Shown piece by piece: positions 34,687 to 44,229 of a DNA stretch of 64,000 nucleotides (positions are counted from its first letter, which is position 1; each line of letters begins with the position of its first letter). This DNA is from Dyadobacter diqingensis (GTDB lineage: Bacteria > Bacteroidota > Bacteroidia > Cytophagales > Spirosomataceae). The stretch spans positions 806,001 through 870,000 of the forward strand of contig NZ_JAMXKF010000001.1 of assembly GCF_024220585.1 (NCBI RefSeq), read 5' to 3'. Made by a program: the position numbers and the translations under genes. The notes beneath the pieces are model-generated. The model was given only the letters and a program-made list of their open reading frames with translations, had not been told where the DNA came from and made no database searches.

Positions 34687-35349
34687 ATGAAAAAGTTATT
34701 ATTGATAGCGCTTTGTGCAGTTGGGATAAACTATTCAGCCTCTGCGCAGTATGATCCGGCTTTCCGGTTTGGTATCAAAGCAGGTGCTAACTTATCCAAC
34801 ATCAACGGCAATGATCTGTCACTGGGGTCGGGGGGAAATGCATTTAATTTCAAGGATAATTCAGACCGCACCTTAGGATTTGCAGGAGGTGTATTTTTCA
34901 GATTTGGAAAAGATTTCTATTTACAGCCCGAAATTTTACTCTCTCAAAAAGGGGCAAAATTCGACTTTGATAATTCGGTGAACGATGGCAAAGTTGACGT
35001 CAGGTTCTCAAACCTTGATGTACCATTGCTTTTTGGTGTGCGCATCGCCAAATTTTTCAGAATCAATGCAGGCCCAATGGCCTCTCTGAGATTATCGGAC
35101 AATGGAAAACTGGGCGATTCCTTTAACGAGGTAACAGGAAGCAATTCAAAAGCAGAATTCAACAACCGTCTGGCTTTCGGTTATCAGGCAGGTGTTGGTG
35201 TGGATTTTGGCAGAATGAGCCTTGATGTACGTTATGAGGGCAATTTTAATGACATCGTAAAAGTTAATTACAATAACGCAACAACGGCCGCGCAGTTTGG
35301 CAGAAAAAGCAACCTGTTCCAGGCAACGCTTGGTTTCGCTATTTTCTGA
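34687..35349 (+). CDS. outer membrane beta-barrel protein (PorT-like)
   Basis: 220 aa with a signal peptide (MKKLLLIALCAVGINYSASA). The mature part has alternating strands: FRFGIKAGANLSNINGND, FAGGVFFRFGKDFYLQPEIL, DVPLLFGVRIAKFFRINAGP, AFGYQAGVGVDFGRMSLDVR, ending in LFQATLGFAIF with a terminal aromatic as in outer membrane barrels. This is the PorT/OMP_b-brl_2 type, about eight strands. The members vary in role (some aid type IX secretion), and nothing here fixes the function. Confidence 0.85.
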   Translation: MKKLLLIALCAVGINYSASAQYDPAFRFGIKAGANLSNINGNDLSLGSGGNAFNFKDNSDRTLGFAGGVFFRFGKDFYLQPEILLSQKGAKFDFDNSVNDGKVDVRFSNLDVPLLFGVRIAKFFRINAGPMASLRLSDNGKLGDSFNEVTGSNSKAEFNNRLAFGYQAGVGVDFGRMSLDVRYEGNFNDIVKVNYNNATTAAQFGRKSNLFQATLGFAIF

Positions 35350-35373
35350 TCCTGAATCACGCTGAAAAGTACT

Positions 35374-35405
35374 GAGGGCAATTTGAAAATTGCCCTCTTT
35401 TTCTT
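35374..35405 (+). terminator. terminator after the barrel-protein gene
   Basis: GAGGGCAA pairs with TTGCCCTC (further A/T pairs inside), followed by TTTTTCTTTT. Confidence 0.9.
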
Positions 35406-35584
35406 TTATCTGATAAACGACTTACTTTATGAAAAGCATATTTTACCCTGTTGGTTAGGGATTTGATCCAGATAAAGTAATTTTGCAGTTTACATTTTTA
35501 TATCGTTTGATATATCAGATAAACAATCGGCTTTTAGATTCTGGATTGTTTTGAATAACCCTAACGCGCATACTCCCTATTATC

Positions 35585-37075
35585 GTGGCTTTAAATACTG
35601 ACAACGTACGACTGGTTTTTGGACTGAAATTAAAACAGCTTCGCCTGGACAAAGGTCTGTCGCTGAGTGAACTTTCGCAAAAATCAGGATTGTCGATTTC
35701 TTATATCAATGAAATTGAAAAAGGGAAAAAGTATCCTAAGTCCGATAAGATCATAGCGTTGGCAAGTGCCATGGAAGTCGATTATGACACGCTGGTTTCG
35801 CTAAAACTCAGCAAGCGGCTTGAACCGATATCGGAGTTGCTAAGCTCCAATATCCTGACCGAACTTCCGCTGGAACTCTTTGGGATCGATCCGGCCAGTT
35901 TGCTAGAACTGCTTTCGGACGCGCCTACGAAAATCAGCGCGTTTGTAGGAACGCTCATCGAAATTGCCAGAAATTACAATATGTCGGTGGAGAAATTTTA
36001 TTTCTCCGCCCTGCGCACCTACCAGGAAATGCACGACAATTGTTTTGAAGATATTGAGGAAGAGGCTGAACGGTTTATGTCGGAAAGGGATATTCCTGTG
36101 GACAAGCTACTGGATGAAACGTATCTGGCAGAAGTACTGACCTCGGAGTACAATTACAAAATAGAAGACATCAACGAAAAGCTCAATCCTGAATTTGCCA
36201 GCGTGCGGTCATTAACAATTACGCGGCCACAGGGAAACCGGCTGCTTGTAAATGTTCACCTTTCTTCGGTGCAGCGTGCGTTTATTTATGGCAGGGAAAT
36301 CGGATATGTTTATCTGAAACTGAAAAACAGGCTTCATACCACAGCTCTTGTGGAGGCTGAATCTTTTGAGCAGCTGCTCAACAATTTCAAAGCCTCGTAT
36401 TTTGCCAGTGCCGTTATTATCAAACGCAGTCTGCTCGTACCAAAGCTGAAAGAATTTTTCGCGCTTAAAACCTGGCAGCCGGAAAAACTCGTGGCGATGG
36501 TTGAAGCATTTAATACCACACCCGAATCTTTTTGCTACCGGCTTAGCAACGTCCTGCCGACCCATTTTGGCATCAAACAGATCTTCTTTTCGAGGTTTAA
36601 CAATTTCGCGGGACAGAATTTGTTTGAGATGACCAAAGAAATGCACATTTCAAGAAAACATAACCCGCATACGGTCAAGGACGAACACTATTGCAGAAGA
36701 TGGATCGCACTAACCATTCTCGATGATCTGGCCGAATCTGTAAAAAATAAAACCTACGTTAATACCATTTGTAAGGCACAGCGTTCGCGATACATCGATA
36801 CACAGGACAATTATCTGATTGTAAGTTTCGCCCAGCCGACTGCCACGACACCCAATCTGAACGTTAGTGTTTCCATGGGTGTTTATCTCGATGACCAGAC
36901 CAGTAAAACGATTCAATTTCTTGATGATCCGGAAATTCCTTCACGGGACGTAAATGAAACCTGCGAACGATGCTCTCTGTTCGATTGCAGGGAACGTATT
37001 GCGGCACCGGTCATCTTGCAGAAAAAACATAAAAACGAAGAGTTAAGAAAAGCATTACGCCGTTTGATCAACTAA
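35585..37075 (+). CDS. XRE-type regulator with IrrE-like and short-chain fatty-acyl-CoA regulator (ScfR/RamB-like) domains
   Basis: 496 aa. The HTH is at about 13-70 (LKQLRLDKGLSLSELSQKSG, ISYINEIEKGKKYP). The middle (about 150-300) follows the ImmA/IrrE layout but where a zinc protease would have HExxH it reads FIYGREIGYVYL (234-244), so the metal site is lost. The C-terminal region (about 320-475) carries CERCSLFDCRERIAAP with three cysteines, as in the ScfR/DUF2083 group (RamB, which controls acetate/glyoxylate metabolism in actinobacteria). It starts with GTG at 35585, which fits the HTH start. A regulator of central carbon or acyl-CoA metabolism is inferred. The targets are unknown. Confidence 0.8.
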   Translation: MALNTDNVRLVFGLKLKQLRLDKGLSLSELSQKSGLSISYINEIEKGKKYPKSDKIIALASAMEVDYDTLVSLKLSKRLEPISELLSSNILTELPLELFGIDPASLLELLSDAPTKISAFVGTLIEIARNYNMSVEKFYFSALRTYQEMHDNCFEDIEEEAERFMSERDIPVDKLLDETYLAEVLTSEYNYKIEDINEKLNPEFASVRSLTITRPQGNRLLVNVHLSSVQRAFIYGREIGYVYLKLKNRLHTTALVEAESFEQLLNNFKASYFASAVIIKRSLLVPKLKEFFALKTWQPEKLVAMVEAFNTTPESFCYRLSNVLPTHFGIKQIFFSRFNNFAGQNLFEMTKEMHISRKHNPHTVKDEHYCRRWIALTILDDLAESVKNKTYVNTICKAQRSRYIDTQDNYLIVSFAQPTATTPNLNVSVSMGVYLDDQTSKTIQFLDDPEIPSRDVNETCERCSLFDCRERIAAPVILQKKHKNEELRKALRRLIN

Positions 37076-37198
37076 ATGGAGGGCTGATAACATAGGGGTT
37101 GGGGTTGACTTAAATGTCATGTTTTTATAAGTTGGAAAATTCTAAATTAGAATATCCTTAAAAAGCTGAAACAACAGAGTGCAGTTTCCCTACCGTCT

Positions 37199-37206
37199 TA
37201 TCTTTG
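37199..37206 (+). promoter_or_regulatory. -7 box TATCTTTG of the sterol desaturase gene
   Basis: TATCTTTG, 22 bases before the ATG at 37229, matches TAnnTTTG. No convincing -33 box. Confidence 0.5.
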
Positions 37207-37228
37207 TAAAATATTTGCAGACGTTATT

Positions 37229-38119
37229 ATGCCAGGTACATACGAATTTGAAGATCTCCTCTTAAAGCTTTCCACCCCCTTTTACATTTCACTAATTGCC
37301 CTAGAAATACTCATTACCTATCGGTCACATAGAGTTTCCTATTCCGTCAGGGATACACTGACGAATGCGGCACTGATGTTACTGAATGGCAGTGTCGATC
37401 TGCTTTTCCGTGCGGCGTATATCGGGGTATTGATATGGTTTTATAATTTCAGAATCGTTGAGCCGATCGCGAATCCGTATCTGTACTGGTTTGCCTTATT
37501 CCTTCTTGAAGACCTGGCTTTTTACACGTTACATTATGTTGACCACCACAGCAGGTTATTTTGGGCTGTCCATGTGACGCACCATTCTTCCGAGCATTTT
37601 AACCTGACAACGGGCTTCCGTTCTTCGGTTTTTCAGCCGTTGTATCGTTTTGTTTATTTTATCCCGCTGGTGATGATTGGTTTTAACCCGGCGGATATTG
37701 TAATCATGTACTCACTGACCCAGATTTACGGGATTATCGTACATACCGAGTACGTTGGAAAACTTGGCTGGCTGGAATATATCTTCGTGACGCCGTCGCA
37801 TCACCGCGTTCACCACGCCAGTAATGTCGAATACCTTGACAAAAATATGGGCATGTGCCTGATTATCTGGGACAGGATTTTCGGTACTTTTCAGGAAGAA
37901 ATGCCTGCCGTTCCGCCTCGTTACGGCTTAACAAAACATACGGAAGCAGCCGGCTTAACGGATACGGTTTTTCACGAATTCGTAGAAATTAAAAAGGATT
38001 TTGAACAGCCGGTTGACTTGAAAACCAAATTTAAATACCTGCTTAAAGCTCCCGGATGGTCACCGGACGGATCTCGGCAAACCAGCAAGGAGCTTCAAAA
38101 AGAAATTTCGGGCAAGTAA
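37229..38119 (+). CDS. sterol desaturase / fatty acid hydroxylase family protein
   Basis: Membrane di-iron oxygenase, 296 aa. Three histidine clusters: H102-x3-HH106-107 (LHYVDHH), H115-x2-HH118-119 with H123 (HVTHHSSEH) and HHRVHH (about 190-195). About four to five membrane segments (13-30, 45-72, 83-101, 140-160, 168-180). The family hydroxylates or desaturates lipids; in bacteria the substrate is often carotenoid, fatty acid or alkyl lipid. The substrate cannot be read here. It stands alone, convergent with gcdH. Confidence 0.88.
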   Translation: MPGTYEFEDLLLKLSTPFYISLIALEILITYRSHRVSYSVRDTLTNAALMLLNGSVDLLFRAAYIGVLIWFYNFRIVEPIANPYLYWFALFLLEDLAFYTLHYVDHHSRLFWAVHVTHHSSEHFNLTTGFRSSVFQPLYRFVYFIPLVMIGFNPADIVIMYSLTQIYGIIVHTEYVGKLGWLEYIFVTPSHHRVHHASNVEYLDKNMGMCLIIWDRIFGTFQEEMPAVPPRYGLTKHTEAAGLTDTVFHEFVEIKKDFEQPVDLKTKFKYLLKAPGWSPDGSRQTSKELQKEISGK

Positions 38120-38134
38120 TTAAGCCCGCCGGAA

Positions 38135-39298
38135 TTATTTAAACGCCGGATTTCCGGTAATTTCCGCACCCAGGATCAGCAGATGAATATCGTGCGTCCC
38201 TTCATAGGTTGTGACGGATTCAAGGTTCATCATATGCCGCATGATCGGATATGAATCGGTTATGCCCATCGCACCCAGAATCTGCCTTGACTCCCGGGCC
38301 ACCTGTAACGCCATTTCCACATTGTTTCGCTTGGCCATGGATATCTGCGCGGTGGTAGCACGTGCTTCATTCATCAGCGTTCCCAGCCTCCACGACAGCA
38401 GTTGTGCTTTAGTAATTTCTGTGAGCATTTCCGCCAGTTTTTTCTGCACCAGCTGAAAAGAACTGATCGGTTTATTAAACTGAAAACGCTCTCCCGAATA
38501 GCGGACCGCCGTTTCGTAACAATCCAATGCAACTCCAACGGCACCCCAGGCAACACCATAACGCGCGTGATCAAGGCATTGCAGCGCTGCTTTCAGACCG
38601 ACCGCATCTGGCAAAATATTTTCTTTGGGAATAAGTACGTTGTCAAAAAGGAGCTCACCTGTGGCACTCGCCCGCAGCGACCATTTCCCGTGAATCGTGG
38701 CCGTTGAAAAACCCTCCATACCGCGTTCCACAATCACGCCCTGTACCCGACCTTCCTCATTTCTGGCCCAAACCACCGCAATATCAGCAAACGGGGCATT
38801 CGAAATCCACATCTTCGAGCCGTTCAGGATATAACCTCCCTGTGTTTTTACGATATAGGTTTTAAGTCCTCCGGGATCGGAGCCGTGGTCTGGCTCGGTT
38901 AACCCAAAACATCCCAGCAGCTCCCCTTTTCCCAGTCCGGGCAGGTATTTTTGCTTCTGCTCTTCGGAGCCAAACTGAAATATGGGCCACATCACCAGCG
39001 AGCTCTGCACGGATACAGTCGATCGCATGGAAGAATCCCCACGCTCGATTTCCTGACACATCAGCCCATAGCTGATGTAGTCCATCCCACCACCGCCATA
39101 TTCCTTGGGAATCGTTGGGCCAAAAACACCGAGCTCACCGAATTTCCTGATGAATTGCTGCGGAAACTCCGCCTTTTGGGCATATTCTTCAATAACAGGT
39201 TTAATTTCCAGATCAGAAAACTCCTTTACAACCTGAGTTATCAGGCGCTGTTCGGGTGTTAGCAATTCCTCTATTTGAAAAAAATCAGTCGTCAGCAT
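38135..39298 (-). CDS. gcdH: glutaryl-CoA dehydrogenase-like acyl-CoA dehydrogenase
   Basis: FAD enzyme that oxidises and decarboxylates glutaryl-CoA to crotonyl-CoA in lysine/tryptophan catabolism. 387 aa, normal length. Landmarks: FGLTEPDHGSDPGGLKT (FAD/substrate loop), WISNAPFADIAVVWAR, RYGVAWGAVG, and the catalytic glutamate Glu366 in TTYEGTHDIHLLILG, all of which favour GCDH over chain-length acyl-CoA dehydrogenases. The GGG rather than GG at the YGGGG loop is minor. It is a single gene facing away from the sugar isomerase. Confidence 0.88.
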   Translation of the reverse strand: MLTTDFFQIEELLTPEQRLITQVVKEFSDLEIKPVIEEYAQKAEFPQQFIRKFGELGVFGPTIPKEYGGGGMDYISYGLMCQEIERGDSSMRSTVSVQSSLVMWPIFQFGSEEQKQKYLPGLGKGELLGCFGLTEPDHGSDPGGLKTYIVKTQGGYILNGSKMWISNAPFADIAVVWARNEEGRVQGVIVERGMEGFSTATIHGKWSLRASATGELLFDNVLIPKENILPDAVGLKAALQCLDHARYGVAWGAVGVALDCYETAVRYSGERFQFNKPISSFQLVQKKLAEMLTEITKAQLLSWRLGTLMNEARATTAQISMAKRNNVEMALQVARESRQILGAMGITDSYPIMRHMMNLESVTTYEGTHDIHLLILGAEITGNPAFK

Positions 39299-39408
39299 AA
39301 TGTTGTTCTTTTTGGATTGAGGATACTCAAAAGTTACAACTTTACGCCAGAAAAAACCTTACCAACCGGATGAAAAACTGAGAAATATTCCTGTTAATTA
39401 ACCCCTGG

Positions 39409-40344
39409 TTATTTAAGCCAGTCACTGAACATTTTACTGACAACCTGCAAATCCTGCTTATGTGCTTCGACGCTACCCATGGTTTTGGGCGATGTTTTTT
39501 CCAGACATTGTTCCAAAACCAGATTGGGTCTTACCCCGGCTTCCTGCAAGCTGTTCCTCAACCTTTGGTAATCAATATCCCCTTCACCAAAAGTTTCCTG
39601 CCAGATACCTCCCTTTGACTGACGCAAATGCAGTTCAACGATGCGTTTTCCATATAACTTCACCACATCAAACAGCGCAATCTGCGAATTTCCAGAGCCA
39701 CGATATATCCAGTGCACATCCAGACAAAGCGAGACATTCTTAGGATTTGTTGCCAGCATCATATGATGAAATTCCCTTGCGGCTGCCCTCAGCTCCACGT
39801 CATGGGTATGATAGGCCAAAGTCATTCCCCGTTTTTTCAGTTCGGCACCGAGTTTGTCCATGTTTTTAGCCTGTTCTGCCAATTGTTCATCCGATTTATT
39901 CTCAGGTCCTCCCCATTTGATCGGGCTGGGATTGGTAACAATAATTTTCGTTTTGGCCTGCTGTACTATTTCCGCAATGGACAAAATGGTCTGCAATGAT
40001 TTTTCTGCCTCGGCAACATCATGCAAAACGCTGTTTACATACACTGACGGCATCGCAAGATTATGCTTTTCCAGCAAAGGCAATAACTTTTTTGCCTCTT
40101 CCGCATTATTCAGTCCCGGCTCGTAAGCCGTCAAACCTGTCGAGGCAAACTCGGCTAACGAAGCATCAAGATCTGCAAACCAGTCGCGGCCGTCTCTTTG
40201 GTAAAAAGTGATCCAGGAATATTGATTACAGGAAACCTGAAAAGTTTTTTTGACGTCCCGCGAAAAGCCAAAATCCGGCAAAACGCTCACGCTGCTCGCT
40301 ACCACTGCGGTACTTAAAAACTGACGACGATTAAAAGAGGCCAT
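39409..40344 (-). CDS. Tat-exported sugar phosphate isomerase/epimerase-type TIM-barrel protein
   Basis: 311 aa. It begins MASFNRRQFLSTAVVASSV, a twin-arginine signal, so the protein should act in the periplasm. The mature part is an AP-endonuclease-2/xylose isomerase-like TIM barrel with YEPGLNNAEEAKKLLPLLEK, LAYHTHDVELRA, LCLDVHWIYRGSGN, VELHLRQSKGG and EGDIDYQ; the His, Asp and Glu in these loops are the usual metal ligands. It is 79 bp downstream of the GH9 gene on the same strand, so they may act together on a plant-derived sugar (inference). The substrate is unknown. Confidence 0.85.
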   Translation of the reverse strand: MASFNRRQFLSTAVVASSVSVLPDFGFSRDVKKTFQVSCNQYSWITFYQRDGRDWFADLDASLAEFASTGLTAYEPGLNNAEEAKKLLPLLEKHNLAMPSVYVNSVLHDVAEAEKSLQTILSIAEIVQQAKTKIIVTNPSPIKWGGPENKSDEQLAEQAKNMDKLGAELKKRGMTLAYHTHDVELRAAAREFHHMMLATNPKNVSLCLDVHWIYRGSGNSQIALFDVVKLYGKRIVELHLRQSKGGIWQETFGEGDIDYQRLRNSLQEAGVRPNLVLEQCLEKTSPKTMGSVEAHKQDLQVVSKMFSDWLK

Positions 40345-40423
40345 GATAAAAAAATTAGAACTGACTTGTGTACTGAATACATAAAGTCAGTTCCGTTGAT
40401 AACTTACCATAAAACGGTTTCAG

Positions 40424-42259
40424 TTATTCGCTTACTGAAATGGCCAGCAGATACCAGGCTGCATGCGGAAGCCACTGCTCGGCCCAGCGCCAGTCGTTGT
40501 CTTTACCCGTTTTGGCATAAGATAAATTGAAATCAATGTCGTCTTCATTTTCCAGTCCGGAGGTTATTCCGTTGGCAATTCCGCCCGGTGCATTGGTGTA
40601 TTCAAAGGTCCCGAAAAACCCGTAAGCCGGATTGTTATGTCCCGAACCGTGCAGCATACTAGCGTCATAAGGATTTAAACCTAATATCCAGTTCAGCTGG
40701 TTTAGTGCAAAATTTTCAAGGTTCCTGGTAAATTCCGTATCATCTTTAAATAACGGCGCCGCAAGTCTTGCCGCTGCCGCCATGGATGCCAGACGCGCAT
40801 TTTCACCCTGCCACCACGGTGAAGCATCACTGCCGTGCGGAAAAAAGAACGTAGTTTTTCTATTCCCCAATGTATCCTGAACCAACTGGCGGCTATATCC
40901 AAACGGATTATTCACTTCCCGGGTAATGGCCAGCTCATGCGCCAGTGATCTTTTGATAACCTCCCTGATCCTGTTCTGAGCCGCGGGCTGTGCAAAAGGG
41001 TAATAATAAGTAAGACTTGCAACCGGAAATCCTGCGTCCGACGGATGAAAAAACGGACGGTCCTGATCATCTGCGCGCCAGTAATCGGTTTGTTTATTTC
41101 CCGAGGTCAGCCGCGCGAGCAAATGATCGGCACGTTTGGCGGCTGCCTGGGCGTACACACCTTTACCCGTTGCTTTGAACAATTCAGTCGCGGCGCTTAG
41201 TGCACAATAATCATCTACAATATTTTCCTTGCCGTCGTTGGTCATCTGCACATTGTTTTTTTCAAGAAATTCGAATGCCCGCTCGGCGGCCAGCAAATAA
41301 TCTTTGTTGGAAAACTCTCCCGAGGTGTCATAGGCAGAAGCCATCGCAAGGGCAGCAATACTCACGCCCCCACCCGACCGGTAACTGACCTGATAACTTT
41401 TCCAGTCGTTGGATTTATCGCTGTCACTAAATGACTGTTCCTTATTTTGCTTGATGCGATAACTCTGGTCTTCTGCCCTTACTACCCGGTCTTTTGCCAG
41501 TTTCCCGGCTCCCGGTGCCGACACGGACCGATAAAACGATCCGTTTTTAGCCTGCATACGAACCAGGTAATCCGCACCGTACATAGCTTCATCCAGCAAC
41601 CGCCTGTTATACTGGCGAAAATCTGTGCCTTTCCTTTTTGTTAGTAAAGCATACGTTTTAAACAAACTCCAAGCCGTCAAAGAAATTTGCTGCGGATTGA
41701 AATATGACGAAAATGTAAGGTGGGATAAATGTTTCCCATAATCTCCGGAAGCATCATACCAGCCGCCGTGTGCATCGATGGTGTCCTTTGTTTGTCCTGA
41801 CAATAACAAATGATGATCGGCAGCGTCCAGCAGCCCGGAGCTCCGCTGTCCTTTAAAATAATAGATCACATTGGAAAGCGTCGATTGTTCCAATACATTT
41901 TTGCCGATCACAAAAGGGAAAGAACTGATCTTTTTCCCCGAATTTGTTACCTGAACGGTATAAGAACCACTTCCTTTAAAGGCACTGAAATCGATGGTCC
42001 AGAAAAGCCAGTTTTTCCATTTGTTAACCGGACCGCTAAAAACGGGTTTTCCTGAATAAACCGCTTTCCCTGTTGCTTCATCGATCAATTGAAAGGCTGT
42101 AAATTCAAGTTTTACATCACTGATAATTAAAGCTTTTTTAGCCCTGGAATCTTCATAACCAACGTGATTGGTGAGAATCTTCGCCGTTTGAGCGGTGAGC
42201 AAATGGGAGCAAAAAAGCAAAATCACCAGGATTGCTCCTTTAAATTTGAAACGTGGCAT
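40424..42259 (-). CDS. glycoside hydrolase family 9 glucanase
   Basis: Secreted endo-beta-glucanase-type enzyme, 611 aa. Signal peptide (about 1-23, ending LLTA), then the N-terminal Ig-like cellulase domain (about 26-120, ILTNHVGYEDSRAKKALIIS), then the (alpha/alpha)6 catalytic domain (about 125-611). Catalytic base/nucleophile aspartates are in GGWYDASGDYGKH (Asp169, Asp173; usual form is DAGD, here DASGD). NQLNWILGLNPYDASMLHG is family-typical. The acid is in the final WAEQWLPHAAWYLLAIS. No sorting domain or CBM seen. It probably degrades beta-glucan in the periplasm or outside the cell. Confidence 0.9.
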   Translation of the reverse strand: MPRFKFKGAILVILLFCSHLLTAQTAKILTNHVGYEDSRAKKALIISDVKLEFTAFQLIDEATGKAVYSGKPVFSGPVNKWKNWLFWTIDFSAFKGSGSYTVQVTNSGKKISSFPFVIGKNVLEQSTLSNVIYYFKGQRSSGLLDAADHHLLLSGQTKDTIDAHGGWYDASGDYGKHLSHLTFSSYFNPQQISLTAWSLFKTYALLTKRKGTDFRQYNRRLLDEAMYGADYLVRMQAKNGSFYRSVSAPGAGKLAKDRVVRAEDQSYRIKQNKEQSFSDSDKSNDWKSYQVSYRSGGGVSIAALAMASAYDTSGEFSNKDYLLAAERAFEFLEKNNVQMTNDGKENIVDDYCALSAATELFKATGKGVYAQAAAKRADHLLARLTSGNKQTDYWRADDQDRPFFHPSDAGFPVASLTYYYPFAQPAAQNRIREVIKRSLAHELAITREVNNPFGYSRQLVQDTLGNRKTTFFFPHGSDASPWWQGENARLASMAAAARLAAPLFKDDTEFTRNLENFALNQLNWILGLNPYDASMLHGSGHNNPAYGFFGTFEYTNAPGGIANGITSGLENEDDIDFNLSYAKTGKDNDWRWAEQWLPHAAWYLLAISVSE

Positions 42260-42417
42260 GATATATGGTTTAGGGGTTTTTATTTACCTACAATATTGCG
42301 AGAAATTACACTCCGCGGTACGATAGCGTCCGATTTTTTTAGACTAACACTCCACGACAGAAATCTGATTCAGGGCAGCAAACGGCTTTGCATAGGAATC
42401 AGAAGGCAAAAATTTTC

Positions 42418-42425
42418 TACCTTTG
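42418..42425 (+). promoter_or_regulatory. -7 box TACCTTTG of the FAD protein gene
   Basis: TACCTTTG matches TAnnTTTG and lies 31 bases before the ATG at 42457. Together with it this supports the ATG over the TTG six bases earlier. Confidence 0.55.
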
Positions 42426-42456
42426 CGGTGTTAAAGGATAAATCCCTTTCTTGAAA

Positions 42457-44034
42457 ATGCAACAGACACTTCAACTTACACTCTTGCCGGAGATCGCTCT
42501 GGATGATGACAATTTCCGTCAGTTTATCAACAAAAAACTTCGTTTACGTCCTGATGACAAGCCGTTTATCAGAAAAACGCGTCAGTCCATTGATGCCCGT
42601 GGTAAACAGGTCAAGGTGAATGTTCAGGCAGAGGTATATATTAATGAGCTTCCGCCGTCCCTGATCCAGACGCCCTTACATTATCCTGATGTGACTACCC
42701 GTCCGCAGGCACTCATTGTGGGCTGTGGTCCCGCTGGTATGTTTGCCGCCTTACGTTTAATCGAACTTGGAATAAAACCAGTCCTTTTTGAAAGAGGAAA
42801 GGACGTGCGTACACGCCGCCGCGACCTTGCTGCCATTAATAAGGAGCATATCGTGAATCCCGAATCCAACTATTGTTTCGGAGAAGGTGGTGCCGGCACT
42901 TACTCTGACGGTAAACTTTATACCCGCTCCAACAAACGCGGAGACATCCGGCGCGTGCTCGAAATTTTTGTAGGGCACGGTGCCAGCGAGCAGATTCTGA
43001 TCGATACCCATCCGCACATTGGTACCAACAAACTGCCTATGGTGGTAGCCGAAATGCGGAAAAGTATCTTAGAAGCCGGTGGAGAAATTCACTTTGATAC
43101 CAAAGTTACCGACCTGATTGTAGAGGGCAATAATTTGAAAGGGGTTATCACCGACGACAGTAAAGAACACATCGGCATTGGTGTGATCCTGGCTACGGGC
43201 CATTCTGCGAGGGATATCTATGAACTTCTCAACAACAGGAACATATTAATAGAGAGCAAGTCATTTGCCATGGGCGTGCGTATTGAGCACCCTCAGAGCG
43301 TTATTGACAAAATACAATATCATTGCCAGACTGACCGCGGTCCTTATCTTCCCGCGGCATCATACAGTTTGGTAACCCAGACGAGATATGAAGGGGTACA
43401 GCGCGGAGTATTTTCATTTTGCATGTGTCCTGGCGGATTTATCGTGCCGGCAGCAACCGCTTCCGGTGAAGTCGTTGTCAACGGGATGTCTCCTTCCCGC
43501 CGTGATTCTCCGTTTGCCAATTCCGGCATCGTCGTTTCAGTTGAAGACGCGGACCTGGAACCTTATCGTGAATTCGGTGCCCTGGCAGGGTTGCAATTTC
43601 AAAAGGAAATCGAGCAGGCTGCCTGCCATTTTGCCGGCGCTACCCAAACCGCTCCTGCTCAGCTTGCAACCGATTTTGTCAGCAAAAGAATGTCGGGGCA
43701 ATTGAGGGAAACTTCTTACCAGCCAGGCATTACACCGGTTGATTTATACGAAGTACTGCCTCCTAATATGGCTTTTCCGTTAAAGGAGGCTCTGTCTGAT
43801 TTTGGCAGAAAAATGAAGGGTTATCTGTCAGGCGACGCACAGCTGATCGGTGTGGAAAGCCGTACCTCCTCGCCGGTTCGTATTCCGAGAGAACGCGAAA
43901 CCTGTGAACACCCTGTGGTAAAAGGACTTTTCCCTTGCGGAGAAGGAGCTGGCTATGCCGGAGGAATCATGTCGGCTGCTATGGACGGGCAACGCTGCGC
44001 AGAACAACTTGCCGCCTTATATGCCACGGTTTGA
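42457..44034 (+). CDS. FAD-dependent oxidoreductase, uncharacterised COG2509-type
   Basis: 525 aa. The N-terminal 90 residues form a small domain (KKLRLRPDDKPFIRKTRQSI). Next comes an FAD Rossmann motif ALIVGCGPAGMFAALRLIEL with GKDVRTRRRD, then FGEGGAGTYSDGKLYTRS (typical of this group), GVILATGHSARDIYELL and a C-terminal ending FPCGEGAGYAGGIMSAAMDG. Members are flavoproteins of unknown substrate, sometimes called NAD(FAD)-utilising dehydrogenases. ATG 42457 was used instead of the TTG at 42451 because the promoter box and the common N-terminus favour it. No operon neighbours are evident. Confidence 0.85.
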   Translation: MQQTLQLTLLPEIALDDDNFRQFINKKLRLRPDDKPFIRKTRQSIDARGKQVKVNVQAEVYINELPPSLIQTPLHYPDVTTRPQALIVGCGPAGMFAALRLIELGIKPVLFERGKDVRTRRRDLAAINKEHIVNPESNYCFGEGGAGTYSDGKLYTRSNKRGDIRRVLEIFVGHGASEQILIDTHPHIGTNKLPMVVAEMRKSILEAGGEIHFDTKVTDLIVEGNNLKGVITDDSKEHIGIGVILATGHSARDIYELLNNRNILIESKSFAMGVRIEHPQSVIDKIQYHCQTDRGPYLPAASYSLVTQTRYEGVQRGVFSFCMCPGGFIVPAATASGEVVVNGMSPSRRDSPFANSGIVVSVEDADLEPYREFGALAGLQFQKEIEQAACHFAGATQTAPAQLATDFVSKRMSGQLRETSYQPGITPVDLYEVLPPNMAFPLKEALSDFGRKMKGYLSGDAQLIGVESRTSSPVRIPRERETCEHPVVKGLFPCGEGAGYAGGIMSAAMDGQRCAEQLAALYATV

Positions 44035-44229
44035 CACCTGTATTTGGCTGACTAAAAAATAATGACTAACATTGTTAATCACAGAAAATCGGCCTGAATA
44101 CAATTTTGTAACCTATATCTACATGGTTGGGTTACTGCGTGGAACCTTAACACATTCCGTGAAACTCTAAGCCGATAAATACTGTTAAAAATATATTGAC
44201 ACCGATTTAAATTAATTTCAACTGCCTCT

